A stretch of 19,187 nucleotides of DNA. Source: Conidiobolus incongruus B7586 (Eukaryota; Entomophthoromycota; Entomophthoromycetes; Entomophthorales; Conidiobolaceae). The stretch covers positions 1 to 19,187 of the forward strand of contig JNEM01012020.1 in assembly GCA_000697335.1 (NCBI GenBank), given 5' to 3'. This document shows positions 1 to 10,480 of this stretch, piece after piece (position 1 is the stretch's first letter; every line of letters begins with the position of its first letter). The translations under genes were made by a program, and so were the position numbers. Below the pieces are notes generated by a model. That model was not told where the DNA came from, searched no databases, and saw only the letters and a list, made by a program, of their open reading frames with translations.

Positions 1-2280
1 TTATTATCAATTTTTTTTAAAAAAAATCAAAAAAATTTATGATTATAAATGTTAATTTAAATTTATATGTTTTTTAATATAGAAAATTTATATATTTATA
101 ATTAATAAATTATAATTCTTAATTATTCAATTTTGTAATTTTGTTTTTATTAAAGTTTAAATAAATCGCACAAAATAGAAGTAATATAATTGGATATTTG
201 GTATCATTTTTAATTAATAAATTTTGAACTAATCTGAACTAGAATCTATTATATTATTCTTTATATTAAATTTAATAAATTTATCTTTAATTATAAGATA
301 TTTCTTTTTATTAATAATATTTTAGTCTTGAACATAAAATTTATATTTAATATTTTTCAAATTATTTTTTTTAGAAATTATAATAATTAATTAAAAAAAT
401 ATATAAGATTTGTTATAATAAGATTAAGTACTGAAAAATGGAGCTTATCCTAACTTAGGTCATGTAAAAATAGATATATTAAACAAAAATATTGAAATAT
501 TATTATATAATGATAGATCTAAATATATAAGTATATTTGGTAACTTTAAAAAATCAAAAAAAAACTATAGTTTATTATTGTTTGAGTGTATAAAATATAT
601 TACGATATAACAATAATAATAATTTTATATCTTATTTAAAAATTTAATATTTATATAATTATTCCTATACCTTTTAATACAACAGAAAAAGTCAGATATT
701 CAAAATAATGCATGACCCATTTTAAAAAACGAACCCAATTCTGACTATAAAAATTTTCCTTAAATTATATTCAAATATATTATTGAAAATCAAATTCAAA
801 AACAATTATACTATATAGATATAATATCTTAGACCATTTCTAATAAATCATGAGATAAAATAATGAGTTTAGTTCATTGGAAATCAAATATTTATTCAGA
901 GTTGTAAAAATAATTTAAACTGGAATATGCTATAATGGACCATAAATCATATCTTTAAGATTAATATATAGCATAATTACTTAATTATTAAAATTTTAGA
1001 AAATATTGTGATATATTTAATTATTAAATTAAATTATTATTTTTAATAGAATAAAAATTTGAAATCTTTTTTTAACTAATATATTGTATTTAAATTCTCA
1101 ATATCACCTAATTATAAATCAATATCAATTATTGTATATATATATATTTAAATCAAATACTTTTAATATTTAACTCATAAATAAATAAATTAACCATCTT
1201 TTATATTACACCTTATTCAAATCCTATAAACTTTCTCAAAAAAATTGTTTAAATTTGTACGAATAACAATATTTATTTTTAGATATTTTAATTTATTTTA
1301 AATTATTAAAGAAAAAATTTATTTTATCGTTTTTAGTTTAGAGATGATAATATATCTTATAATATTATACTTCTTATCATGATAATCTATTTCAAACTTT
1401 AAAATAATCCATTAATTCGAATATTTTGTTTTTTAACCTAATACCGAAATTTTGGATTAATTACTAAATTTGTTAAAATTTTAAAAATAATTAATTAACT
1501 ATTTTTAAATTAGGAAATAAAGGTTCAAATAAAAATAAAATAAAAACTTTTTTTTTTATTTTTTAGTGGAAATAAATTTATCAAATTTTGAAAATTTTAA
1601 GTATAAAATTAAAATTGCATATTTATTAAATGATAAAATTAATCATTTATCAGTCTAATTGATATAATCCTTAAAATCAAATATCAATTAAACAAAATTT
1701 ATTAATGATAATATACATAATTTATATATCAATGATAATACTCTTTGTTCTTATATATAATTGTTATATATATACATATATATCATTTTGAATATAGATA
1801 AATTTAATCATAAATACTAAATATCCTGTTTTATAAGTTGAAATTTGATATGAAATTTTTTTATTTAATATTAAACTTTAAAATTTATAATTAAAATATT
1901 CTTCTATTAATATATATAAACAAGTTGTAATTAAATATAATTCAATTTCTCCAATTAAAATAAACTTCACAGAAAATAAGAAAAAATAAACAATATAGAA
2001 TACACACAATATAATTATACTAGTAAAAAAACTATATATTTACAATTCAATATTTATTATGAAAATATTATTATAAAATTAATTTTTAATTTAATGTAGT
2101 TTTCTAATTTTGATAATAAAGCAGCATAATTTCATTATAGTTATTACTAAAACTAAATGTTAAAGTTAATAACGAAAAGAAAAACCACTTTTTTGATTTT
2201 GAATTTGATTTAAAGAAACATTTATAATGTATTATTTTATAATTTAATAAAATAAATATATATTAATTAAACTTGTTATA
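1..2280. other. AT-rich desert, no gene
   Basis: Very low G+C (first line about 7%), dense stops in all frames, homopolymer A/T runs and short TA repeats. No RNA gene, mobile-element end or promoter can be supported. Confidence 0.7.
1765..1783. repeat. Interrupted (TA)n microsatellite
   Basis: TA run with one C interruption, 19 bases. A similar shorter run lies at 1135-1147. Confidence 0.8.
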
Positions 2281-2340
2281 AATTGATGTGATCCCTCCGA
2301 ATTTTACAATTAAACTAAAAGCACTCTAATTCTGATAAAT

Positions 2341-2418
2341 ATGGATCAGTCTAGTCCATTTAAATGTTACAAGTGGAGGAATGAATGGGTACACATTGAT
2401 AATTTATATAATATATGA
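2341..2418 (+). other. Candidate small ORF (25 codons) in a G+C islet
   Basis: ATG at 2341, TGA at 2416-2418, peptide MDQSSPFKCYKWRNEWVHID plus five residues. It sits in the 2280-2400 rise in G+C, which also has GATCCCTCCGAA on its left. Far too short to assert as a gene. Recorded because its composition departs from the flanks. Confidence 0.12.
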
Positions 2419-4470
2419 GGTAGTTTTTACCGACTAAAATGATTATATTTTCTAAAATCAATAAATAATTTCTAGGCGGTGGAACCTTGAGAATTTTTTT
2501 TAATTTTCAAATGTTAAAGTTTAATCAAAATCAAATATGATCTCATAGTTTCATAATTTCCAAACTATTGTAATAAATAGGAATGCTATGTGTATTGGAT
2601 GGGTACGATCTTCGATATGTTAACATTATACTATAAATATTTTCGCTAAATTGAATGAAATTATCATGATTTGTTGTGATAAAGTTCATAGTAATATTAT
2701 AATTGATTTATTTTTTAACCAATTAGCAAAATGATTTAAGTTGATCGAATATTATGAAATTTGTATTACCCAGTTGAGATCCTATTTCAATCCGTAACAA
2801 GTATTACAAAGTATTGAAAATATTCCAAAATTTATTAATAATATTAATATGAAAAAATTATTATTATCCTAATTATTAAATTAAAAAAATAATTATTGAA
2901 ATCAATATTCTGAGTATTAAAATTAATTTGTACTGATTCAGTTTCAATAATAGAATAAAAATGATAAAATTAAAATGTTAAAAAGACTAATAAATATTAA
3001 ATGGAATATATTATTTTATAAAGTATATTAGAATTATATTTATTAAATAATATTAAAATGATGTAATTCAAAATTTATTATGATACTATCTGATATAAAA
3101 TTATATGATCAATGTGCGATTTATTAATATTTAATGATTTTATCATTTATTATTTAATAATTCAATCAAAAGATATATTTCAGATTTTTAGTGTATAATT
3201 ATAGTATTAATAATTTAGTTTAAACATGGTATTAAATTTCTTTTTAATATATATTTATACTGTATTTCTATAGATTTAAAATGTTAATGTCAAATTTATA
3301 AATCATAGTAATGACAACTAATAATTTAAAAAGGCATTAAGAAATAACTGTATCTTAATATATACTATCCAAAAATACATTTATATTTCAAGCACTTAAC
3401 AGATTGTATATTTATACATAAAATTTTTATAAGAATCAGATCTTTCTGTTTGTATTATATTATATTCTAACCTCTTTTTTAATTTTAAATTTAACTGTGG
3501 TATTAAAACCACTCATTATTAATAAAAAGACGTTCGCTTCAGCTGAGTATAAATTATTTGTTACTCAATCTGATTTTGTGGATAAAAATTTTCATGCAAA
3601 TTGCATTACATAAAAGTTGGGATTTGTTAATATAAATTTGTAAGTTTACTATGAAATGATGATTTTAAAATTAGATTTATTTCAATATATTATGTTTAAT
3701 AATTCTATTCACAAAGCACGAGTAACATATCCCATGTACACAAATTGATAACCTCTTGTCAAAAACTATTTCAAAAATGAGATTCTAATCAACGTGACCA
3801 AATTAATAGTGAAAACAAATTTGCATAGAGAGGAACAATATATTCGAACACGTTTTAATACATAGTAAATAAGTTGAAAAATAAGCCTTATTCATTTCTA
3901 ATTCTTTTGAAAAAAAATTTCTTTACCAAATATTTAACATTTCTCTCTTGCTATCTTTTGAATATCTGTTTTTAAATACTAAAAAGCTATATTAAAAAAT
4001 TTACAAAGGAAAAATTATTTTAAAGTTAATAAAGCTTATCAATTTTATTTTAAATAATTGTTTATAAAAATTAAAATAGTTCGGACCATTAGATTTTTCC
4101 TAATTTTAAAAAGGAAATTTAAATAAAACATATACAAAATTAAGAATAATTAAAATTAAATATATTTTTAAAAATTGATATTATAGAGAATTTTTTTTAT
4201 AAAAAACATTATTATTTATAACTTTTAATATTGTATGATATCTTCATTTTTAAATTGAGTAATAATTATTTTTTTTTTAAATTATAATTAATTATGATAT
4301 TATTTATGCAAATATAAAAATTATTAGAAATTTATATATCTTTAATAAAATTACAAAAATTGAACATAATATATTTAATCATATTTTTTTAATTTGACAA
4401 TATTATTAGCGTGCTATTACTGTAAATATTATATTTTTTAAGCAACATCTATTTGCTTGGCAAAATAAAA
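2419..4470. other. AT-rich intergenic stretch with weak G+C islets
   Basis: Mostly stop-dense AT-rich sequence. Short richer patches occur near 2475-2487, 2590-2620 (ATGGGTAC, also found at 2385-2392), 3525-3615 and 3715-3770. Apart from the doubtful frame at 3422-3613, nothing can be assigned. Confidence 0.6.
3422..3613 (+). other. 63-codon open frame without a start, partly in a G+C islet
   Basis: The frame opens after a TAA at 3419 and stops at 3611-3613. The first 35 codons are hydrophobic (IFLFVLYYILTSFLILNL). The rest lies in a richer patch and reads KTFASAEYKLFVTQSDFVD. Several frames of this length are expected by chance in the window, and hydrophobic runs follow from T-richness. Low support. 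Confidence 0.12.
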
Positions 4471-4479
4471 ATAATGGCC

Positions 4480-4515
4480 AATTCGCTTCGGGGTCGGGAT
4501 TATTGGATAATTGGA
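4480..4515. other. Short G+C islet resembling the one at 4710-4780
   Basis: About 35 bp of distinctly higher G+C (GGCCAATTCGCTTCGGGGTC and following bases). It shares GGTCGGG and a GGC...GCTTC arrangement with the islet 220 bp downstream. No open frame of interest. Possibly part of the same decayed sequence. Confidence 0.25.
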
Positions 4516-4642
4516 AAAAAATTTTAATAGGGGTCAATAAAAATATATTCAATTATTGCATTTTTGTTATAAAATCATTCAATTATTGTCAAATTGTTAA
4601 TATTGAAAATATATAGTATTGAGTATTGCTAAAATTTCAATT

Positions 4643-4792
4643 ATGTCAATTGTTATCAATATCAAAAATCTCGGAATTGATATATTTGAGTTTATTTCCA
4701 AATTAAGAAGGTCGGGGGATCAAAACCAATTCCAAGAATCAAACCTATATTGGCACCGCTTCAAGATGCATTGTGGCATTATTAAACAATAA
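4643..4792 (+). other. Candidate small ORF (49 codons) in a G+C islet
   Basis: ATG at 4643, stop TAA at 4790-4792. The frame is also open for about 13 codons before the ATG. The last 30 codons lie in an islet (about 4710-4780, about 40% G+C) and read like protein: LRRSGDQNQFQESN then LYWHRFKMHCGII. No family is recognised. Length is within chance expectation at this composition. It may be an old gene or element fragment rather than a working small protein. Confidence 0.2.
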
Positions 4793-5212
4793 AGTGGGAA
4801 AGAAATTGAATAATAGAATAAAATATTATTCAATTAACTGATAATCAATATATATAATAATTATTTAGTTTATCTAAATACTATAGTGTTATTAATGAAA
4901 ACAATTCACTATTCTGTTTCTCTTTTTGAAATTGAAATTTATAATATTATATTCAAAAATTTTCATTTAAAAAAATTACAGTTATAAACCTTGAAACTTA
5001 ATGAGTTAAAATAGGAGAATAGTTTAGTTACTATCGATTAAAAGTAATAATCATAGCCTATTTAACATCTGGCTATGGCTAATACTTTGATTAAAATGAT
5101 AATTAACAAAATGATGTTTTTAATGATAATTTCAAGTCAATCAATTTAAGAATCCCTGAAACCACATATTTTGCAGAAGGTGATAATCGGGAATTTGGAC
5201 TAAACAGTAAAT

Positions 5213-5326
5213 TTAAACTAATTGGGACACCGATATATATTTTATTTTAATTAAGATTAAATTTTTAAACTTAACTCCGAATTCATTCTGAGGCCCAGAT
5301 ACATTAAATTTAGTTGTCCGAGCCAT
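5213..5326 (-). other. Candidate small ORF (37 codons)
   Basis: Minus-strand ATG at 5326, stop at 5215-5213. The peptide starts MARTTKFNVSGPQNEFGVKF, which has non-AT-driven codons (GCT, CGG, GGG, CCT), and then becomes I/K/L-rich. It lies in a mild G+C rise (5160-5330). On the plus strand the same rise has an overlapping open frame reading IPETTYFAEGDNREFGLN. One of the two may be a fossil coding stretch. Neither is recognised. Confidence 0.15.
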
Positions 5327-6637
5327 GAATAATCAAATATGCTTGATAATTGACTTTCCTAATATGAAAATATTTGACCATTTTTTAACATGAATTTATA
5401 GTTTAGATAATATTTTGAGGTTTTAATTGGTAATAAATTGAATCATAATAAATAATTTGATATCTATTTTGTTAATTTAATTTTTATTATAATTGAAAAA
5501 AAATTTTATAATTTGTATTATTTATCATATAAGATATAATTGATGTATAAACTGCGTTCTGATTCCATTAATATTTATTTTTTCGGCTATCAAAATTTTA
5601 ACAAATCAATTAAAGTATCAAATGACTTAAATTTCACTGAATTGATGAATATAAAATGTATTTATTTATATCCACTAATATCATTAGTAGAAAATATCCA
5701 AACTATTTAAAAATAGTTTAGATCAAAATAAGTCTGGGATTCTAAAAATATAAAGTTATAAATTCATCATGAATAAACTACTTGGAGTAAGAAATCAACC
5801 CCAAAATCATACAAAATAATACAAATTAAACATTATAATATTGAATTTGATTATTTTTCACTTCAAGGTTTCAAAGTCATTGATTTAAAATTACCCTTTT
5901 TGTAGCAATTTAACTAGATTTTATATAGTTTAGTAAATTGAATTAATTTTAATGCTCTGAATATTTACTTTTTTTACACATTTCAAATATCATTGAATAA
6001 CCTGAATAATGACTGATATTTTCATTTCAATCGTTCAACTTGCTAATTTTAGAAATAGCGATCCCAATTCGAATGAGAGAAATTCTAATTGTAAATTACA
6101 AATATATATGAGAAGGTTAGTAAATATTTCCATTGTTAAACCTATTTCAAGTCTTTGATACCTATATTTATGTTATTCAAAATAAATCTAATCATAACTC
6201 AAACTATTAATAAAAAGCCAAGCTCTCAGCCAACTCGTATCATCAATTCTGTCATACAATAAAATTCTATATCATAACAAGATTGACATAGTATATTTTT
6301 AACTAAAATTGTAAATTCGCTCTATTAACAATATAGAAAATTGATGAATTTAGTTAAAATAGCAAGGTTTGAAGATTATTTGATCCAATTGAACAGATCA
6401 CTGCCAAATTAAGTCTACTCTGGTTAGTTATTTTAATCATTGACACATTAGAACACCAGATTATTATGTTGTATTACATACTTATTACTTTCCAAACATT
6501 GAATTTGCATAATATAATAATCTTGAAAGAAAATTATTCGGCTATAGGTAGTTGTGTTTTAATTTAATTACGCAAACATTACCGAAAAACAATCCGTATT
6601 AATGATTTAAGCAATTAATTCACTTCTATAATAATCC

Positions 6638-6659
6638 AATTAATTAATTAATTAATTAA
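6638..6659. repeat. (AATT)n tetranucleotide repeat
   Basis: Five and a half perfect AATT units (22 bases). Self-complementary, so able to form a hairpin. Confidence 0.9.
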
Positions 6660-7980
6660 CAAAATAAAGTAATCACAATATGAATTAAAATAATCAATCG
6701 AATATCCACATTTTATTAAACTGTATGAAAATGATAATACTCAATTGGTGTATTATTTATTTAGATAATGATTATAAGTGTATATACTTGTATATATTTT
6801 AAGCTAAATTATCATCGAATCCATTAAGAAAAAAGGTGTTTAAGCTATAATAAATTTGAAATTATTTAAATTTTTCACAACTTAAAATAAATGATTAAAT
6901 TAAATATTATACTAATAATAATTGATTTTATTGGGTATTTAACTATTAATATATTTTTTTTAAAAAAAAAATAAATTTTAATTAAAATTGAAATAATTAT
7001 AAATAAAAGAATGTGGTTAATTTTATTATTAATAAAATAAAAATAAATATTAATCTGATACTATTTTAATAGGTGAAATTAGCAAATAAATCAATAAGAA
7101 CCTTAAGTATCAAATTTTATTTTTCATAACCGAAACATTAATTTTTTAATTAACATTTTGCAAACAAAATCACCACTTCAAATTATATTAATTATTAATT
7201 AAATCATTTATAGCAATTTACCTTATATTATAAAAATTTTTTTAAAAACATTTGTTAAAATTTTATTTATTTATATTATATATTTTAAAAGATTTTTTTT
7301 CAGCCATTTAATATAATTGTGACTTATTAATTTATCTTATTATACTAATTTTTTTATCGATATAATTATTACTTATTAATAACTAAATAATTAATATTTA
7401 TAATTGATTAAATAAAAATTAATTCATATTATTATTAATAATTATGCAATTTTAAAACTTCGGAATATTAAATTAAATTAAAACATAATGGTAAAAAATG
7501 TTTAATAACTTAATTATAATAGTATAATAATTATAATTTACTGTATAAAATAAATTCAAAAATATTAATAAATAATACAATTGTTCTCTCTCTTTTTTTA
7601 AATATTATTAAGGAATCAATTATAAAATTTAAACAATACATGGTGAAATTGAGTACTGATCTGTTTCAAAAAATCAATTTTCTTAATGTCTAATTCTAAT
7701 TACGGCATTTGAATAGAAATTGATTGAGAGAATTGGTAGAAAAAAGCATTGCAAAATATAATTGTTATTCTCAATGGTATATTATATTTATTAATTTTGG
7801 GTAGTATTCTATCAAAGTACTATCAACAGATTAAATCATTGGTAGTAGTTTGTTTTGATATCAATTAAATAAATATTTATTGTTCCCCTATTAAATAATG
7901 CAATTACTTAACTGGAATTTGATATAATTTGATACAAATCAGAATTTTACAACCACTTTTCTAATCAGCACTACCTTAAA

Positions 7981-8106
7981 TCAATTAAATTTTTTTAATG
8001 CGGCAACCTTTGTGTGACTGAAAAGCCAAATAACACAACAAACTTGACATTGTAAATTAGTTAGTTGATTCATAGCTTTTGATTCGTTAAATTTCATAGT
8101 GTACAT
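7981..8106 (-). other. Candidate small ORF (41 codons) in a G+C islet
   Basis: Minus-strand ATG at 8106, stop TGA at 7983-7981. The frame is also open 17 codons further upstream, reading KLFNILGYPQTDT. The peptide contains a Cys-rich hydrophobic patch (CQVCCVIWLF) and a basic end (KVAALKKFN). G+C is about 30%, roughly double the surroundings. No family recognised and no promoter evident. Chance is not excluded. Confidence 0.2.
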
Positions 8107-9281
8107 TGTATCAGTTTGTGGATAGCCTAATATATTGAATAATTTGTTCGATTTTTATTGTGCTATATTAAATTAGTTATTATATATTGTTTTAAATTTT
8201 GAATATAACATATAATTTTGAATTAATGGAGTACTAAACTCAGCAATTTGATACTAAGTACATAGATTCAAATTGGTTCATATTTATGAAATATTTGAAT
8301 AAAAATTCAAGGGTGTTAATATGTTACAGGGTTCTAAATTATCAATTAAATAATTTATTCCAAAAAAGGGAAAGCAAATTACTGAATAAAGTAATGGGAG
8401 GCGATTAATTATTATTTGTCCAAGACAATAAAATCAGAAAAAAATAATCAAAATTTTTATGCATTTAACATTTAGAATTAGTTTAAATCTCATCATATTG
8501 TTCAGCATAACTTGAATTCTCCATTCTGGTACTCAATAAAAAATAGTTATGATAATTATTCAATCCAATTGCGAAAAATTTTCTAATTAAGTTAAATTGA
8601 TTGGATTTTTTTTTATCCATTTCATCAATCACTAATTTTTAAATTTAATTCTTTATTACTACTTTGCTATTTCAGTTTTTATTTTGATTATTTAATATTC
8701 AAGTATTAAATATTTATTATGGTAATGAGAATAATATGATCATTTAATTACTCATTTTATTTATAATTAAAAACCCTTACCAAGTTTATATTTCAATTAT
8801 TTTATTATTCATTTTTGCTAATATTAATCAATTGGATCATGTTAAGCTGAAAATGTTTACTATAGTTGTTTTTTGTTTCTAGAATATTGTCACTAAGGAG
8901 TTATAATTAATGTAAATGGTTATTTGATATAAGAGGAACAAAATACTAAATTGCGGTAAATATAAATTCTATATATGGAAATTAGCCAAAATTGTAAAAT
9001 CATTGTAAAAGTAATAAAATAGTTTTTATATTAGTAAAAATTTAGGATTTATTAGACTGAAAAGATTTAAAATAATTAAATTATTTGTTAAATTTATAAT
9101 TTAATAATTATGATGATACTTTAATTTATCAGCATATTAAATAATAATCGATCAACAATCTCTTATGTGTGAAAGAAGCTGAATTTAATCATTTATGGTT
9201 ACATAATAAAATCATCAAATTGAAAGTGAAAAATAGAGAGTATTAAGTTTAATGATTCTTCTAATTAATTTCATTTTTTCA
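8107..9281. other. AT-rich intergenic stretch before the gene's 3' side
   Basis: No gene supported. The far end (9261-9282) reads CTAATTAATTTCATTTTTTCAG on the plus strand, a good splice-acceptor shape that stops exactly at the edge of the G+C-rich patch. No matching upstream plus-strand exon was found. Confidence 0.55.
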
Positions 9282-9379
9282 GTGCTAATGGATTTTAAGG
9301 ACTGGGTTTCATTTGTTGAATCGTGGTGCTTGCTTTTCTCTATGTGGATGTGGAGTGGTGTTGATGTGGATTGAGATAG
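9282..9379 (-). other. Candidate terminal exon or 3' UTR of the Myb/SANT-like gene
   Basis: A patch of about 100 bp with about 42% G+C, the same as the main coding region, cut off abruptly at 9282 by sequence of about 15% G+C. On the minus strand it is C/A-rich, like the Pro/Ser/His-rich part of the gene. Two frames can be used from the acceptor at 9380. One reads SYLNPHQHHSTST and stops at 9342-9340. The other reads LSQSTSTPLHIHIEKSKHHD and onward, leaves the patch and stops at 9217-9215 (54 codons). Ser/Thr/His/Lys-rich tails of this sort are common in fungal regulators. On the plus strand the patch has only a 28-codon Trp-rich frame (9288-9374), which looks like the antisense shadow of the minus-strand composition. 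Confidence 0.4.
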
Positions 9380-9512
9380 CTTATGAGGAGAATAAATGAA
9401 TAGATGTTAATAGTATATTGCGTATGATTAATCTTTATTATGGTAATAATTGTTAAATGGCCAATCGTTTTGCCAGTGATTAGAATATTAATTTAAAATA
9501 TTTTACAAGTAC
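9380..9512 (-). other. Candidate intron near the 3' end of the Myb/SANT-like gene
   Basis: Read on the minus strand, the last codons of the 325-aa frame contain CAG|GTACTTG, a good splice donor (intron base 1 at 9512). About 130 bases on is a branch-like TATTAAC followed by a pyrimidine-rich run ending CTCCTCATAAG (acceptor at 9381-9380). The segment is about 23% G+C, while the sequence on both sides is about 42%, the exon-intron-exon contrast expected in this genome. Splicing here would replace the last three residues (RYL) with SYLNPHQHHSTST and end at 9340, giving 335 aa. A weaker donor at 9550 (AAC|GTATTA) with the same acceptor gives a different, longer tail (364 aa). The unspliced frame with its stop at 9503-9505 also remains possible. 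Confidence 0.4.
9434..9439 (-). terminator. Possible polyadenylation signal AATAAA
   Basis: AATAAA on the minus strand, about 65 bases after the 9503 stop. It would serve the unspliced 325-aa form. It lies inside the candidate intron, so it and the splice model are alternatives, or the two could give alternative 3' ends. In DNA this AT-rich the hexamer is expected often by chance. Confidence 0.2.
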
Positions 9513-10480
9513 CTGTTGGGTGATCGTCTATGATCAATGGGTGGTAATACGTTGGATTGATGTGTTTTGAGCACTCCTTTGCCTTCAAGGAATTTTAGTC
9601 GGTTGTGATGGGATAGAATACAGTATGCTTTGGCAATATTGGGATCTGTAAGCACGTTGATTGCACGACACAACTCCTCAGAGCTGAGATTAAGCTTCTG
9701 AACCTGTTCGAGAGCTTGGGAGATATAATCTTCGCGTCCCATAGGCTGAACAGCATCTCGTAACTGGTGCGATAGCTCTGTCATTAGTTGGCTGTGAGTC
9801 TGTATTGAAGCATTAAGTTTGTTTAGTGTCTCTTGAATAGGGAGTAGGCAAGATTGATGACTGTTGTATTTATCAGTATGATGGTTGGGAGGGAAGGTAG
9901 GCGATGAGGTGGGGGCAGGATCAGTGTATTGATTAGGAGGAAGCTGCGGAGACTGACTGAGAGGGTTTGAAGAATGAGAGTAATTGTAATTTAGTACCTC
10001 TCCAGGAAGAACTGGTGTTTGGCCATTAATCAGCTTTCCTTGGTACATCATAATCAATCTATTGTAATAAGGAAAGTCTTCAGACTGAAACTCTTTGCAT
10101 ATTGGGTCTTCTTTAATGAGCTGCATCCACTGGTTAGGAGCTATTAAGCCATTGGGGTGACTTTGACGAAGCATGAGAACTTTTTTGTAGGCGGTCAGCT
10201 TTTTGAATAGATGAAACATTCTGTTTTTAATCATGACACTGGTCAGAGTGGGGTCATTGGGGAATCTGTTTTTGAATAGCTGTTGGATAATCTTGAGAGA
10301 AGAACCTCTGGGGACACTGGAGACACCACCAATTTCATTGGTCGCATAGCAGGCAGCTAATTGATCAATTATGAAGTTGGTTCTCTCTTCATCCCATTTC
10401 ATACTCTTCATTATTTTTGAAGGAGATTCAGAACGAAAAAATTTCATGTCGTTAGGATCCATTGGATTTAATATATCCAT
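9503..10480 (-). CDS. Myb/SANT-like (Myb_DNA-bind_3 type) DNA-binding protein, 325 aa
   Basis: Probable nuclear DNA-binding protein. Residues about 27-150 fit the Myb/SANT-like domain: KWDEERTNFIIDQL (first helix, Trp29), then NRMFHLFKKLTAYKKVL (86-102, the family's 'NRwk.Lkk.yk.v' helix), then NQWMQLIKEDP (116-126) and FPYYNRLIMMYQG (136-148), matching the family's 'vWd.yi..hp..k.f....fp.yd.L' ending. Residues 165-210 are a Pro/Ser/Asn/His-rich linker. Residues 213-245 look helical, possibly coiled coil. Residues 264-300 (LSSEELCRAINVL...RLKFLEG) form a hydrophobic helical end of the kind seen in such proteins. The ATG at 10480 is the first one after the TATA box and has A at -3. The same frame stays open for 40 codons upstream but has no ATG. 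G+C is about 40-55% against about 10-20% in the flanks. No transposase lies nearby, so a transcription factor or a domesticated PIF/Harbinger-type partner are both possible. The stop may be inside an intron (see 9380-9512). The family call is from memory of the profile. Confidence 0.9.
   Translation of the reverse strand: MDILNPMDPNDMKFFRSESPSKIMKSMKWDEERTNFIIDQLAACYATNEIGGVSSVPRGSSLKIIQQLFKNRFPNDPTLTSVMIKNRMFHLFKKLTAYKKVLMLRQSHPNGLIAPNQWMQLIKEDPICKEFQSEDFPYYNRLIMMYQGKLINGQTPVLPGEVLNYNYSHSSNPLSQSPQLPPNQYTDPAPTSSPTFPPNHHTDKYNSHQSCLLPIQETLNKLNASIQTHSQLMTELSHQLRDAVQPMGREDYISQALEQVQKLNLSSEELCRAINVLTDPNIAKAYCILSHHNRLKFLEGKGVLKTHQSNVLPPIDHRRSPNRYL

Larger units (their letters stand above)
4793..7980. 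other. AT-rich intergenic stretch
   Basis: No gene supported. It contains the doubtful 5213-5326 frame, a G+C patch near 6210-6240 with a 29-codon minus-strand frame (YDRIDDTSWLRAWLF), and the AATT repeat at 6638. From about 6880 to 7620 it is especially A/T-poor in complexity, with long A and T runs. Confidence 0.6.

Noticed and set aside
2384-2606. Possible duplication marked by ATGGGTAC at about 2385 and 2599
   Set aside because: Identity does not extend beyond about 8 bases on either side, so a duplication cannot be supported.
3422-3490. Hydrophobic run resembling a membrane segment or signal peptide
   Set aside because: T-rich DNA gives F/L/I/Y-rich peptides automatically. There is no start codon in the frame, and open frames of this length are expected several times by chance here.
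6638-6659. AATT repeat as a protein-binding palindrome array
   Set aside because: A simple tetranucleotide microsatellite explains it, and similar AATTAATT strings occur throughout the window.
9288-9374. Plus-strand 28-codon ORF beginning MDFKDWVSFVESWC
   Set aside because: Very short, Trp-rich and best explained as the antisense of the C/A-rich minus-strand patch. The neighbouring plus-strand frames are closed.
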